A stretch of DNA of 64,000 nt from CATOSP01 sp965216155. Lineage in GTDB: Bacteria; Chloroflexota; Dehalococcoidia; Lucifugimonadales; UBA3495. Below are positions 50,574 to 59,566 of this stretch, one piece after another. The notes below the pieces were generated by a model. The model saw only the letters and a program-made list of their open reading frames with translations. It did no database searches and was not told the origin of the DNA. The stretch is from the NCBI GenBank assembly GCA_965216155.1, contig CBDCFD010000007.1, positions 1,550,001-1,614,000 of the forward strand. The letters run 5' to 3'. A program made the position numbers and the translations under genes. The stretch's first letter is position 1; each line of letters begins with the position of its first letter.

Positions 50574-51145
50574 AGTATCCGAGTACCGATAATCATAGGA
50601 ACGCCCGTGTCCGGCCCCATAAAGGATTCCGCCGACCCTGCGCCGGACGGCATCGGGATTGACGGCTGGCTGTTTGGGGAGGATGGCGGGTCTCCTTCGG
50701 ACTCATCTTCCGGCGCACCAGCGATGTCCTGGGCAATGGCTTCGATCTGGTCTGCCAGGCCAGGCTGCCGCTGGGCTAACTTGACGAGAAGAGTCTTCAA
50801 CTGGTCGCGGTCCAGCCTGTCTATTACATCCTCAACGGAAGGATGCTCCTGGATGCGGTCCTGATTGTGGATACATTCGAGAAGAGCAGCCACGACATGC
50901 TTGCAAATGCCGCCCCATTCGTAAGGACAGCTACAATCGGCATCCTGCAAGGCGTCGGAGCGCAGAGCGACATGCACCTGGTAGGGACGGTATTCGTTTC
51001 CTTGCACCTCTGCGAAGAGGTCCTCGCCCCGCCGCGACACCGTTAAGACCGCGCCATCCTCGTAGTATTCACGGCCCCGGTGAAATGACTCTTCGCTGGC
51101 ATAAGGCTGGATGGAATCCTCGGTGAGATTGAGCGAAACCACCAT
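50570..51145 (-). CDS. SWIM zinc-finger protein, N-terminal part
   Basis: A 191-residue piece. The SWIM domain is 'CSCPYEWGGICKHVVAALLE', with the CxCx(n)CxH zinc pattern, preceded by 'FHRGREYYEDGAVLTVSRRG', a typical SWIM lead-in. A Pro/Ser/Gly-rich low-complexity tail follows and the frame closes 'GPDTGVPMIIGTRIL'. ATG at 51145 has GGGAGG before it. SWIM domains bind DNA or protein. See the adjoining C-terminal part for the suspected frameshift. Confidence 0.78.
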   Translation of the reverse strand: MVVSLNLTEDSIQPYASEESFHRGREYYEDGAVLTVSRRGEDLFAEVQGNEYRPYQVHVALRSDALQDADCSCPYEWGGICKHVVAALLECIHNQDRIQEHPSVEDVIDRLDRDQLKTLLVKLAQRQPGLADQIEAIAQDIAGAPEDESEGDPPSSPNSQPSIPMPSGAGSAESFMGPDTGVPMIIGTRIL

Positions 51146-51256
51146 TGGAATCCTCCCTTTTATTTCGTTTCCATACGATATTATATCCACGAAGGACACG
51201 AAATTGCACGAAAAGGATTCTTTGCGTTAAGTTCCTTCTCTCTTCATTCGACCCGT

Positions 51257-51820
51257 TCACTGCCCAGACCCGGCGGGAACATCCCTGGTGGGATTGAAGG
51301 GTTTGCCGTCGACCAACAGTCCGCTGATTACTGCCTTCCCAGAGTAATCTACCACCGCCTTGACCTTGACATCAGAGGCCGTTTCTACGGCTCTGCCGGT
51401 CCCCTCCGGTACGAAGTATGTGCCAATCCCGAAGTCCAGGTTCCCCCGGTCATCAATTGTTCCCCGAATGGCCACCGGCCCGGCGTCTTCCCGTTGAAAG
51501 CCATAGCGCGTTGCCTGCCAGACCTCTCCCCGTTTCTCGAGAGAAACGTACACCGCCTTGCCTTTGGGCCGCCGGTCATTTCCAAGCGCGCCTTCGCCGT
51601 ATATCCAGTCAAAAGTCCCCCTGGGGAGAGGGACGCCTATCTCGTATCCCAGGATAACGTAGTCTCCCTGCATAATTGACCGGGGGTCCACCGGCACGGT
51701 CTGCAATATTACCTCCGTGCCGGTACGTAAAGTAATCTCCTTGACTCCGATTATGGCCAACAGGAGTACGACCTGTGCGCCGACGATGCACCAGAAGGCA
51801 GCGGTGAATCTAAAGCTCAT
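51257..51820 (-). CDS. GDYXXLXY domain protein
   Basis: A 187-residue membrane-anchored protein. One N-terminal helix is 'FWCIVGAQVVLLLAIIGVKE', followed by the family's naming motif in 'DPRSIMQGDYVILGYEIGVP' (GDYVILGY), then 'GKAVYVSLEKRGEVWQATRY' and 'YFVPEGTGRAVETASDVKVK'. It overlaps the end of the DUF2157 gene by 11 bp. GDYXXLXY and DUF2157 proteins are commonly paired; the function is unknown. Confidence 0.88.
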   Translation of the reverse strand: MSFRFTAAFWCIVGAQVVLLLAIIGVKEITLRTGTEVILQTVPVDPRSIMQGDYVILGYEIGVPLPRGTFDWIYGEGALGNDRRPKGKAVYVSLEKRGEVWQATRYGFQREDAGPVAIRGTIDDRGNLDFGIGTYFVPEGTGRAVETASDVKVKAVVDYSGKAVISGLLVDGKPFNPTRDVPAGSGQ

Positions 51821-53081
51821 TTTGAGCCTCCTGCGACCGGAGCCGGTCCACCACCCGGCGGCGGCCTCGTTCCATCAGGAACCCGCCCGCCAACAGTATG
51901 ACGCCGGCTCCCACAAAGACCATCGAGCGGTCCAACAAGTCGAATCCGAACTCGAAGTAGCGAGCGAACACCTGGAGGCTGAAGAACAGCACCGCCAGGT
52001 TGACCAAGAGCTCTTGTCCCCGGGCGTATCCCAAGAACAGGAGACCTACGACGCCAATCAGGAACAGAAGGTTGAACAGGACCGGATAGAATATATCGTT
52101 CTTCAGAGGCACGAAAATCACCAGGGAGGCTCCTACCAGGAGCGCCAACACCATCAATCCTTCGCAGAGCATCCCCTGCCAGGACAAACCCTGGCGGTAG
52201 CGGGAAAAGCCGGCGGCCAGCAGGCTTAGGACTGAGACCGCTGCTGCGGCCCCAAACAAGACCCAAAACTCTATGGCAACTCCATCGGTCGCGCTCGTCC
52301 CATTGGACCCCCAGTAGTTATACTCCCGCCACCATTCACGGAAGGCCAAGAGGTAGGTTGCGGCAAAGGTAACCAGCAGCCCCACCAACTCGAAGGGAGC
52401 CGCGTATACCCGGCTCCCTTCAAACCCGCGCTGCAATGTCCCCAGACTGTACAACGCCAGTCCCAAAAGCATGTACAGCGGGAAGCCCACTAAGGGAATC
52501 AAATCCCAATCCGCCAACCAGACCTGACCCCTGAAACCCACCGCCGCCAACAGCAATATCAGGGCCAATACCAGCGCCGAGTGAGAGCGGGTGACGAAGG
52601 CCAGGGGAATCACTCCCAGGAACCAGAACAGTACCAGATTGGGGTGGTTGACCGGAACATGGTAAGCCTGGGCCACCAGGTGGATGGATGCGCCATACAG
52701 TATTGCCGCCAGCAGGATGAGCGCTGTGCCGACTCTAAAGTAGCGCCGGTGATACCTGACCCAGTAACCTGCTCCGTAGGCGCCGGGCACGGCGATGACC
52801 ATCAGCGCCAGCTTGACCTCCTTGGGGATAGCTGTCCAGTTGGAGGCCAGGAACAGAATCACGCCCAAGCCAACCGATACTACTCCCAGGGTAGCCAGGA
52901 TGGCGGCCATGCGGCTCCGGGCGGCGGCGCCAGCCTCGGCCCGGGAATACCGGTCCAGGACTGCCCGGGCTTGTTCATCCGTGATGAGACCATCGCGCTG
53001 CCAGTAGGCTACCTCAGCGGGCAACTGGGTTATGAACCGCCGGTCTGCCCGGCGAGGCGCTGCTTGCTCGTTTTCCAACAC
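51810..53081 (-). CDS. DUF2157 domain membrane protein
   Basis: A 423-residue multi-spanning membrane protein. The cytoplasmic N-terminus 'LPAEVAYWQRDGLITDEQAR' is the DUF2157 signature, then about ten helices beginning 'MAAILATLGVVSVGLGVILF' and 'VKLALMVIAVPGAYGAGYWV', ending 'SMVFVGAGVILLAGGFLMER'. The GTG start is at 53081. It is translationally coupled to the GDYXXLXY gene. A role in envelope stress or transport is only speculated for the family. Confidence 0.85.
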   Translation of the reverse strand: MLENEQAAPRRADRRFITQLPAEVAYWQRDGLITDEQARAVLDRYSRAEAGAAARSRMAAILATLGVVSVGLGVILFLASNWTAIPKEVKLALMVIAVPGAYGAGYWVRYHRRYFRVGTALILLAAILYGASIHLVAQAYHVPVNHPNLVLFWFLGVIPLAFVTRSHSALVLALILLLAAVGFRGQVWLADWDLIPLVGFPLYMLLGLALYSLGTLQRGFEGSRVYAAPFELVGLLVTFAATYLLAFREWWREYNYWGSNGTSATDGVAIEFWVLFGAAAAVSVLSLLAAGFSRYRQGLSWQGMLCEGLMVLALLVGASLVIFVPLKNDIFYPVLFNLLFLIGVVGLLFLGYARGQELLVNLAVLFFSLQVFARYFEFGFDLLDRSMVFVGAGVILLAGGFLMERGRRRVVDRLRSQEAQNEL

Positions 53082-53087
53082 GTGGCC

Positions 53088-53996
53088 TTAGACTCCCCAC
53101 TGCCGGGCAGGTGCGGTGACGGAACCGGAATACTTGGCGTCCTGGGCCAGCATATCGGATAGACCCATCATCTCGAAGGAGTCCTGAAGGCTGGTCATAC
53201 CGTCCATCAGATGGGCGGTGGTGCCGTATTCCTTCAGGTTGCGCATCACTTCCTGTACCGTCTTGCACACGGCCATGAAGGCGCTGCCCGGAAATATGAC
53301 CAGCTTGAAACCCAGCCTCTCCAGTTCGTAGGAAGGGATCAACGGAGACTTTCCGCTTTCAACGAAGTTGTAAAGCATGGGAACATCGAAGGACGCGCAG
53401 ACCCGTTCGGCTTCCTCCGCAGAACGGAGGGCTTCGACGAAAAGCGCGTCAGCCCCGGCCTTCACATATTCTTCGCAGCGGCGCATGGTGTCGTCCCAAC
53501 CCGTGACGGCCAATGCGTCGGTTCGCACGATGATCACGAAGTCATCGTCGGTCCGGGCATCCACGGCGGACCGGACTTTCTGGGTCATCTCGTCCACGGG
53601 TATGACGCGCTTGTCGTCCAGATGGCCGCAGCGTTTGGGGCTTTCCTGGTCCTCAATGTGCACCGCGGCCACGCCTGCTCGTTCATACTGGCGGATGGTG
53701 CGCTGTACGTTGAGCACGCCTCCGTAGCCCGTGTCGGCGTCGGCGATTACAGGGACCGACACGGTGTCCACAATGGCAGAGGCATTGGCCACCATTTCGG
53801 TCATGGTGGCCAATCCCAGGTCGGGGCGGCCCAAGCGAGCCACCGAGGTACCGGCGCCGGTCATGTAGACGGAGGAGAATCCAGCCTGTTCAATGATTTT
53901 GGCCGTGAGGCAGTCATAGGCACCCGGGGCGACGACAATCCCCGGTGTATCCAGAAGCTCACGCAACCGCCTAGCGGGAGTTTGCCGGGTATTCAT
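53088..53996 (-). CDS. isocitrate lyase/PEP mutase family enzyme
   Basis: A 302-residue TIM-barrel enzyme of the isocitrate lyase/phosphonomutase superfamily, close in layout to 2-methylisocitrate lyase or carboxyphosphonoenolpyruvate mutase. Conserved segments are 'GIVVAPGAYDCLTAKIIEQA', 'VPVIADADTGYGGVLNVQRT' (Mg-binding Asp), 'AAVHIEDQESPKRCGHLDDK' (the K-R-C-G-H active-site loop) and 'FVIIVRTDALAVTGWDD'. The active-site Cys favours lyase activity. The substrate is not fixed; a methylcitrate route is not supported by neighbours. Confidence 0.87.
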   Translation of the reverse strand: MNTRQTPARRLRELLDTPGIVVAPGAYDCLTAKIIEQAGFSSVYMTGAGTSVARLGRPDLGLATMTEMVANASAIVDTVSVPVIADADTGYGGVLNVQRTIRQYERAGVAAVHIEDQESPKRCGHLDDKRVIPVDEMTQKVRSAVDARTDDDFVIIVRTDALAVTGWDDTMRRCEEYVKAGADALFVEALRSAEEAERVCASFDVPMLYNFVESGKSPLIPSYELERLGFKLVIFPGSAFMAVCKTVQEVMRNLKEYGTTAHLMDGMTSLQDSFEMMGLSDMLAQDAKYSGSVTAPARQWGV

Positions 53997-54102
53997 AATG
54001 GCCTCCGGTGACTGGAAATTTGGGTAAGGGTAGCCGCTACTGGATGAATGAAAGCGTCAGAAGCTGGCGAAGGAAGTGCCTTGGCCCACGGGAAGAAGCA
54101 GA

Positions 54103-54855
54103 TCAGGCGATCATGCCGCCGTCGATGGTTAGCACTTGTCCGGTTATGTATCCGGCCCCCTTGCCGCAAAGGAAGACCACCGCTTCGGCCACATCTTCGG
54201 CGGCGCCAAACCTTCCCATGGGAATTCGTTCGAGGATGCGTTGGCGTGTCTCTTCTGAAAGCTGTTCCACCATGCCGGTAGCCACATACCCCGGGGCCAG
54301 GGCGTTGACGGTCACGTTCCGGCTGGCCACCTCCCGGGCGACCGCCTTGGTAAACCCGATGAGGCCCGCCTTGGCCGCGGCGTAGTTAGCCTGCCCCGGA
54401 TTGCCGCTGATGCCCACTACTGACGATATATTGATGACTCGCCCGCTGTGCTGCCTGACCAGGTGGGGCATGACGTACCTGGTGCAAAGGAATGCGCCCT
54501 TGAGGTCTACGGTCAACACCTGGTCCCAGTCTTCGGAGGTCATACGCAGAAGGAGGCGGTCCCGGTTGATACCCGCGTTGTTGACCAGGATGTCGATGCG
54601 GTCCCACTCGTCTATAACCTGTTTAACCGCAGCTTGGGCTGAAGACTCCTGGGTGACGTCGCCTTCTACCAGCAGCGCCTCGCCTCCCCGGCTGTTGATG
54701 GAATCGACGATCCTGGTGGCGGCGTCACGGCTGGAGAGGTAGTTGACGCCCACTTTGGCCCCGGCGCCGGCCAAGCGGCTGGCGATAACCGCGCCTATCC
54801 CACGAGACGCTCCGGTAACCAGGGCCACGGAACCTGCCAGGCTGTTCTCAGACAT
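54103..54855 (-). CDS. fabG: 3-oxoacyl-ACP reductase
   Basis: A 250-residue FabG-type SDR, reducing 3-oxoacyl-ACP in fatty-acid synthesis. 'ALVTGASRGIGAVIASRLAG' is the NADPH motif, then 'DILVNNAGINRDRLLLRMTS', the active-site 'INISSVVGISGNPGQANYAA' with 'AKAGL', 'TVNALAPGYVATGMVEQLSE' and 'GYITGQVLTIDGGMIA'. It sits 15 bp after plsX on the same strand, a usual lipid-synthesis pairing. The match across the whole chain supports FabG over a general SDR. Confidence 0.93.
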   Translation of the reverse strand: MSENSLAGSVALVTGASRGIGAVIASRLAGAGAKVGVNYLSSRDAATRIVDSINSRGGEALLVEGDVTQESSAQAAVKQVIDEWDRIDILVNNAGINRDRLLLRMTSEDWDQVLTVDLKGAFLCTRYVMPHLVRQHSGRVINISSVVGISGNPGQANYAAAKAGLIGFTKAVAREVASRNVTVNALAPGYVATGMVEQLSEETRQRILERIPMGRFGAAEDVAEAVVFLCGKGAGYITGQVLTIDGGMIA

Positions 54856-54870
54856 TTCGGCCCGTGACCC

Positions 54871-55920
54871 TTAGACCTCTGCCCGGAGGGAAGCGTCTAG
54901 ATGCTGTCCGTTCAAGGCGGCCAACTCTTCCCTCATGCTCTCGACCAGCCCTATCTGCACGTAGCGTACACCGGTGTCAATCGCGCCGGCGATGCCGCTG
55001 GCGCGGCATGAGCCGTGTCCCAGGACTACCGAACCGTTGACCCCGAACAGCGGTCCGCCCATCGTGCGCGGGAGGTTGCAGGTCTGCCAGAGTTCGGAAG
55101 CAATGCTCTCCAGGTCTTCGGAAGACAGATAGGACTCGAGCCTTTTCTCGACAAAGCGGGAAAGAGCGGTACCGAGTCCTTCGGTGAATTTCATCAGGAT
55201 ATTGCCAACGAAGCCGTCGCAGACGATCACGTCGGCTTTGTTCGTGAAGAAGTCCATTCCCTCCACGTTGCCAACGAAATTCAGATGGCTGTTGCTAAGT
55301 ACCTGAAAGCTGTCCTGCACCTGGCGGTTGCCCTTGGTCTCCTCTGCGCCGACGCTGAGCAGGCCGACGCGGGGGTTTTCTATCTCCAGGAACCGGCGGG
55401 CGAAAATGGACCCCAGGGCTGCGAAGCTCAGGAGCAGCGGTGGACGGCAGTCTATGTTGCTACCCATGTCCACCAGGACGGTACGGGGAGCAACGCCCAG
55501 GAATGGGCCGCCGATACAGGGCCTCTCCAGCCCCTCCATCATGCCGAGAATGAACACCGCGCTGGCCATAGATGCCCCCGTGGAGCCCATTGACACGAGG
55601 AGGTCGGCTTGCCCGGCCTTAACCAGCTTGGTGGCCGTGACGATCGAGGAGTTGGGCTTGCGGCGCAGCGCCTCGATTGGATGTTCGTCGTCGCCGATTA
55701 CCCCTTCGGAAGCTACTATTCGGACCCTCCCGTCCGGCGCGCTGGTGCGAGCCAACTCTGCGGCGACTTGATCAGGGTCTCCAATAAGTATGAGGTTGAT
55801 GTCATGGGACTCCAGGCCCGCAACCGCGCCCGGCACGGTTTCCGGCGGTCCGAAGTCTCCTCCCATGGCGTCGACCGCCACTGTTATGGGCGGCGCGGAT
55901 GATTTACCTTGTTCGCGCAT
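54871..55920 (-). CDS. plsX: phosphate acyltransferase
   Basis: A 349-residue PlsX, which converts acyl-ACP to acyl-phosphate at the first stage of phospholipid synthesis. Typical blocks are 'TVAVDAMGGDFGPPETVPGA', 'RRKPNSSIVTATKLVKAGQA', 'LLVSMGSTGASMASAVFILG', 'VLVDMGSNIDCRPPLLLSFA' and 'DVIVCDGFVGNILMKFTEGL'. Length is normal. It is followed directly by fabG. Confidence 0.95.
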   Translation of the reverse strand: MREQGKSSAPPITVAVDAMGGDFGPPETVPGAVAGLESHDINLILIGDPDQVAAELARTSAPDGRVRIVASEGVIGDDEHPIEALRRKPNSSIVTATKLVKAGQADLLVSMGSTGASMASAVFILGMMEGLERPCIGGPFLGVAPRTVLVDMGSNIDCRPPLLLSFAALGSIFARRFLEIENPRVGLLSVGAEETKGNRQVQDSFQVLSNSHLNFVGNVEGMDFFTNKADVIVCDGFVGNILMKFTEGLGTALSRFVEKRLESYLSSEDLESIASELWQTCNLPRTMGGPLFGVNGSVVLGHGSCRASGIAGAIDTGVRYVQIGLVESMREELAALNGQHLDASLRAEV

Positions 55921-55982
55921 CGTTTTTCTTCCTAGTAAGCCTTCCCGGTAGACGTTCCCGAATTACCGGGCGATGGTGACCC

Positions 55983-56834
55983 CTATGCCAGCTTCGCTTT
56001 GGCGGAGCCGGTAATCAGATCTTGACCGCTTCTGAGATTCCTCGCACCCACGTTGTGTGTGACGCTTGGCCCACCGCCCTTCGAGGCCTGAGACAACCTT
56101 TCGTAGGACTCCAGTTCATCTCCTACGTAGGCCGCCCCCTTGAACCTGACGTTCAGGGTCCCGGACTCCAGCCACGCTTGCCCCGCGTGCATCTCCATCA
56201 TCTGGCTGATGGCCGCCAGCGTAAGCATCCCGTGGGCGATAATTCCCTGGAACTGGGTGGATGCGGCGAAGTCTGCGTCGAGGTGGAGTGGATTGTCGTC
56301 CCCGGAGGCCAGGGCGTAGGCGTCGAGTTGGGGTTGGGTGATGGTCATCCGGACACTCGGGAGACCATTCGATCCAAGGCCATCCTCGCCGCCGGGCCTC
56401 TGAGTCCCATCTATAGACCCGGAGGGCCTGGAAGACCTCTCCAGTCCACCGGAAGACGTGCCGGTGAGCACAGTGCTCTTCCCTGTGTGGACCGGTTGAC
56501 CGTCGCCGCCGGTCAGACTGTATCCAACCGTCAGCATTGTCAGACCCGCGCGTTGGATGGGTGCGCCGGGGTACGCTGTTGCCAGTAGCGTCTCTCCGAA
56601 CTCGACGGCACGATGAGTTTCCAACTCTTGCCGGCTGTGAATCGATCCGGGAGGGAGGGAGAGGCGGCCTATAATCCCCCCGAGGGCCCATGCAGATAAT
56701 GCGAGGGGTGGCGCCAAATTTAGCTCAAGGCAAATGGACCGGGGGTTCCCAACGGCTTCGAGATACCTGGTTACCAGGTCCTCGCTAATGGCCCAGCTAC
56801 CGAGGTGCACCCCGGTACCGGCTGCAACTGCCAA
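55983..56834 (-). CDS. MaoC-like/FAS1-type dehydratase
   Basis: A 283-residue double-hotdog protein. The N-terminal half resembles the FAS1-type dehydratase/MaoC N domain ('RAVEFGETLLATAYPGAPIQ'), and the C-terminal half carries the hydratase motif 'YALASGDDNPLHLDADFAAS' plus 'TQFQGIIAHGMLTLAAISQM', with the catalytic Asp/His pair. It probably hydrates or dehydrates an enoyl-thioester. The TTG start at 56834 follows GGGGAGG by five bases. It lies upstream of plsX-fabG on the same strand, consistent with lipid or acyl-CoA metabolism. Confidence 0.83.
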   Translation of the reverse strand: MAVAAGTGVHLGSWAISEDLVTRYLEAVGNPRSICLELNLAPPLALSAWALGGIIGRLSLPPGSIHSRQELETHRAVEFGETLLATAYPGAPIQRAGLTMLTVGYSLTGGDGQPVHTGKSTVLTGTSSGGLERSSRPSGSIDGTQRPGGEDGLGSNGLPSVRMTITQPQLDAYALASGDDNPLHLDADFAASTQFQGIIAHGMLTLAAISQMMEMHAGQAWLESGTLNVRFKGAAYVGDELESYERLSQASKGGGPSVTHNVGARNLRSGQDLITGSAKAKLA

Positions 56835-56999
56835 ACCAGCCTCCCCGAATCCCCTTCTACCACTTCAAGCCTCGATTATACCCAGGCTCTGGCTCTCCAG
56901 CAACATTCAGGGTGACATTTTATGTCAAGTCAGCGGGGGTTGGCCGTAGGTTTCGCGCTTCAGGCCCGGAACCCGCCCTGGCCGGGCTGGCGGCAGGTC

Positions 57000-58220
57000 C
57001 TAATCGCTCTCATCGAAGGATTCGGCGGCCAATCCGGCGATATGCTCGCCGATAGCGAGGGACGAGGTGGCTCCCGGGGAAGGGGCGTTCAATACGTGGA
57101 CCGCTTCCCGTCCCTGTATGATCCGGAAGTCGTCCAGGATGAACCCCTTCTTGGACACCGCCTGGGCGCGGACACCCGAGCCTCCGGGTGAAAGGTCGTC
57201 AGCGGTCACTTCCGGTATCAGCTTCTGAAGGTCGCGGACGAACACCGACTTCCTATAGGAGCGGTTCATCTCCGATAGCCCCGTCTTCCAATGCTTCATC
57301 GTCATCTGCCAGAAGCCGCCATAGCTGATGGACCCCCACGATTCCCCTATGTCCACGTCACTCTTCCGGTAGCCTTCTCTGCTGAAGGCCAGCACTGCGT
57401 TGGGACCCGCTTCCACGTAACCCTTGATGTTCTTGGTGTAGTGGACTCCCAAGAAGGGGAACCTGGGGTCAGGTACCGGGTACACCAACCCGGAGACCAG
57501 ATGGTGGCTCTCCGGTTTCAGGGTGAAATACTCGCCTCGGAACGGGATGATGCGTACGTCGATTTCCTCGCCCATCATCGTGGCTACTCTGTCGGCGTAC
57601 AGGCCCGCGCAGTTGATGACGTGCTTGGTTCTCAGGGTGCCCCGCTCAGTCTCCAGCAACAATCCGCCGTAAGACTTAATGATCCGAATCACCGGAGCGT
57701 CGGTGAATATGTCCCCTCCGGCCTGCTCGAACCGGTGAGCGTAGGCCAGCGCAACCTTTTGGTAGTCAATGATCCCGGTTGTAGGCGCCCAGAGCGCGGT
57801 CACTCCGGATACGTGAGGCTCGATCTCGTTAAGACGTTCCGGACCGATTTTCTCGAGCCCCTCCACGCCATTGGCGACTCCCCGCTCGTATAGATCGTCG
57901 AGACGGCCCAGTTCCGACTCGTCGCTGGCAACGATGACCTTGCCGCATTTTTCGTACTCGATCTCATTCTCGTCGCAGAACCGGAGCAGCCTGTCTTTCC
58001 CGGCGACGCAGAAATTTGCCTTGTGGGAGTCGGGCCGGTAGTAGATGCCGGAATGTATCACGCCGCTGTTGTGACCGGTCTGATGGGTTGCCAGTTCCTC
58101 GTCCTTTTCGACCACGGCGATGTTCCACGAAGGGAATTTGTCCTCTTTGAGCTGCATTGCGGTGGAAAGACCGATGATCCCTCCGCCGATGACAACGACG
58201 TCATATTCTATGGAGTCCAT
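57000..58220 (-). CDS. lhgO: L-2-hydroxyglutarate oxidase
   Basis: A 406-residue FAD enzyme of the DAO family. The FAD-binding motif is 'DVVVIGGGIIGLSTAMQLKE'. LhgO-type features are 'VEKDEELATHQTGHNSGVIH' with 'SGIYYRPDSHKANFCVAGKD', 'AQAVSKKGFILDDFRIIQG' and 'APSPGATSSLAIGEHIAGL'. It oxidises L-2-hydroxyglutarate to 2-oxoglutarate and passes electrons to the membrane chain. Length matches the family. It is divergent from the LLM gene at 58491. Confidence 0.92.
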   Translation of the reverse strand: MDSIEYDVVVIGGGIIGLSTAMQLKEDKFPSWNIAVVEKDEELATHQTGHNSGVIHSGIYYRPDSHKANFCVAGKDRLLRFCDENEIEYEKCGKVIVASDESELGRLDDLYERGVANGVEGLEKIGPERLNEIEPHVSGVTALWAPTTGIIDYQKVALAYAHRFEQAGGDIFTDAPVIRIIKSYGGLLLETERGTLRTKHVINCAGLYADRVATMMGEEIDVRIIPFRGEYFTLKPESHHLVSGLVYPVPDPRFPFLGVHYTKNIKGYVEAGPNAVLAFSREGYRKSDVDIGESWGSISYGGFWQMTMKHWKTGLSEMNRSYRKSVFVRDLQKLIPEVTADDLSPGGSGVRAQAVSKKGFILDDFRIIQGREAVHVLNAPSPGATSSLAIGEHIAGLAAESFDESD

Positions 58221-58490
58221 ATTGACCTTCCATGGGGTTTACGTTTGAGTTGCCCCATCTTCCGTACCCGTGCTGGAATTAGGGTAGTGCGCCCCACTCT
58301 AGCGGTCAAGCTATGGAAGTAGCAGGGAAAAGGCCGCGGCACCGCCGTCTGCTCGTGCGTTCCTTGACCCGGTTGTAGGGCTATGGTTTACTTCAGAAGT
58401 ATTGCCTGCGCGGCCTACGAGCAACAATCGGCGTATGAACGGCCTGCGCGCATTCAACGCCCCGTATTTGAGATTTTCCCGGAGGGCAAC

Positions 58491-59543
58491 ATGGACTTCG
58501 GAATGTTTATGGACTTTTATAGCACCAGGGGCCTTAGCCAGAATGAGGTCTTCCAAGAGGCCTTTGAGCTGGCTGAAATGGCCGACGCCGCCGGTTTGGA
58601 CACCGTTTGGCTCGGGGAGTCCCATTTCAACCCCAACAGATCTGTGCTCTCCGCGCCTATCGTGGTGGCGGGTTCCATCGCGGCCCGCACCAAGCGGTTG
58701 AGGGTCGGCATGGCCGTGCAGGTGTTGCCCCTTATCAGCCCGCTGCGAATCGCGGAAGAGTCAGCAACAGTGGACCAGATAAGCCAGGGCCGGTTCGAGA
58801 TGGGCGTGGGCCGCAGCGGCAACCAACGCGCCTATGAGATCATGGGCATACCCTACGAAGAAAGCCCGGCGCGGTTCCAGGAAGCTCTGGACATTATCCT
58901 TGAGGCCTGGAAAGGTGAGACCTTTTCCTACCATGGCCAATTCAATCAAATCGAGGGTGCGCTCCTGTCGCCTTCTCCTTACCAGAAACCACACCCGCCG
59001 ATACGGCTGGCGTCTACGTCCGACGAGAGTTTCGAGCGTGTGGGACGGTTGGGTTACCCCATCTTCCTCTCAATGCGCGGTATGGATGTACTGGACTTGG
59101 AGAGCAACCTGAAGGACTATCGCAAAGCATGGAAAGACGCCGGACACCCCGGCGAGGCCGGCGACATCTCGGTCCGCGTTCCGATGTATATCTCTCCCAA
59201 TGAAGAAGACATCAAATTCGAGCCCAGAGAAACCATAGAGGCCTACTTCGCCCGGTTCCGCAGGCAATTTGGCGGCGAAGAGGCGGGGGCCAACACGGTG
59301 CGCTCTCCCAGGAGGCGCGCCAGTATCCAACGGTTGGCGACTATGAGCTACGAGGAGATACTGGAGACCAAGGTGATCTTTGGCACGCCCGAATCGGTCA
59401 CCGATAAGTTGGGCCGCTACATCGAGACCCTTGGGTTGACCGGGTTCACCGCAGAGTTGAATCCCGGCGGTCTGCTCCCGCCGGAAGCGGTGAAGCGAAG
59501 CCTGAAGTTGCTAACCGAAGAGGTTATGCCAGCTTTCAAGTAA
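58491..59543 (+). CDS. LLM class flavin-dependent oxidoreductase
   Basis: A 350-residue luciferase-like monooxygenase. It begins 'MDFGMFMDFYSTRGLSQNEV', then 'GLDTVWLGESHFNPNRSVLS', 'RLRVGMAVQVLPLISPLRIA', 'RFEMGVGRSGNQRAYEIMGI' and 'VIFGTPESVTDKLGRYIETL'. ATG at 58491 has GGAGG five bases before; earlier in-frame starts lack a ribosome site. It is followed 23 bp later by a D-2-hydroxyacid dehydrogenase, so the two probably form one transcript and act on related organic acids or aldehydes. Confidence 0.9.
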   Translation: MDFGMFMDFYSTRGLSQNEVFQEAFELAEMADAAGLDTVWLGESHFNPNRSVLSAPIVVAGSIAARTKRLRVGMAVQVLPLISPLRIAEESATVDQISQGRFEMGVGRSGNQRAYEIMGIPYEESPARFQEALDIILEAWKGETFSYHGQFNQIEGALLSPSPYQKPHPPIRLASTSDESFERVGRLGYPIFLSMRGMDVLDLESNLKDYRKAWKDAGHPGEAGDISVRVPMYISPNEEDIKFEPRETIEAYFARFRRQFGGEEAGANTVRSPRRRASIQRLATMSYEEILETKVIFGTPESVTDKLGRYIETLGLTGFTAELNPGGLLPPEAVKRSLKLLTEEVMPAFK

Positions 59544-59566
59544 TCCGGCACGGAGGTAATTCTAAG

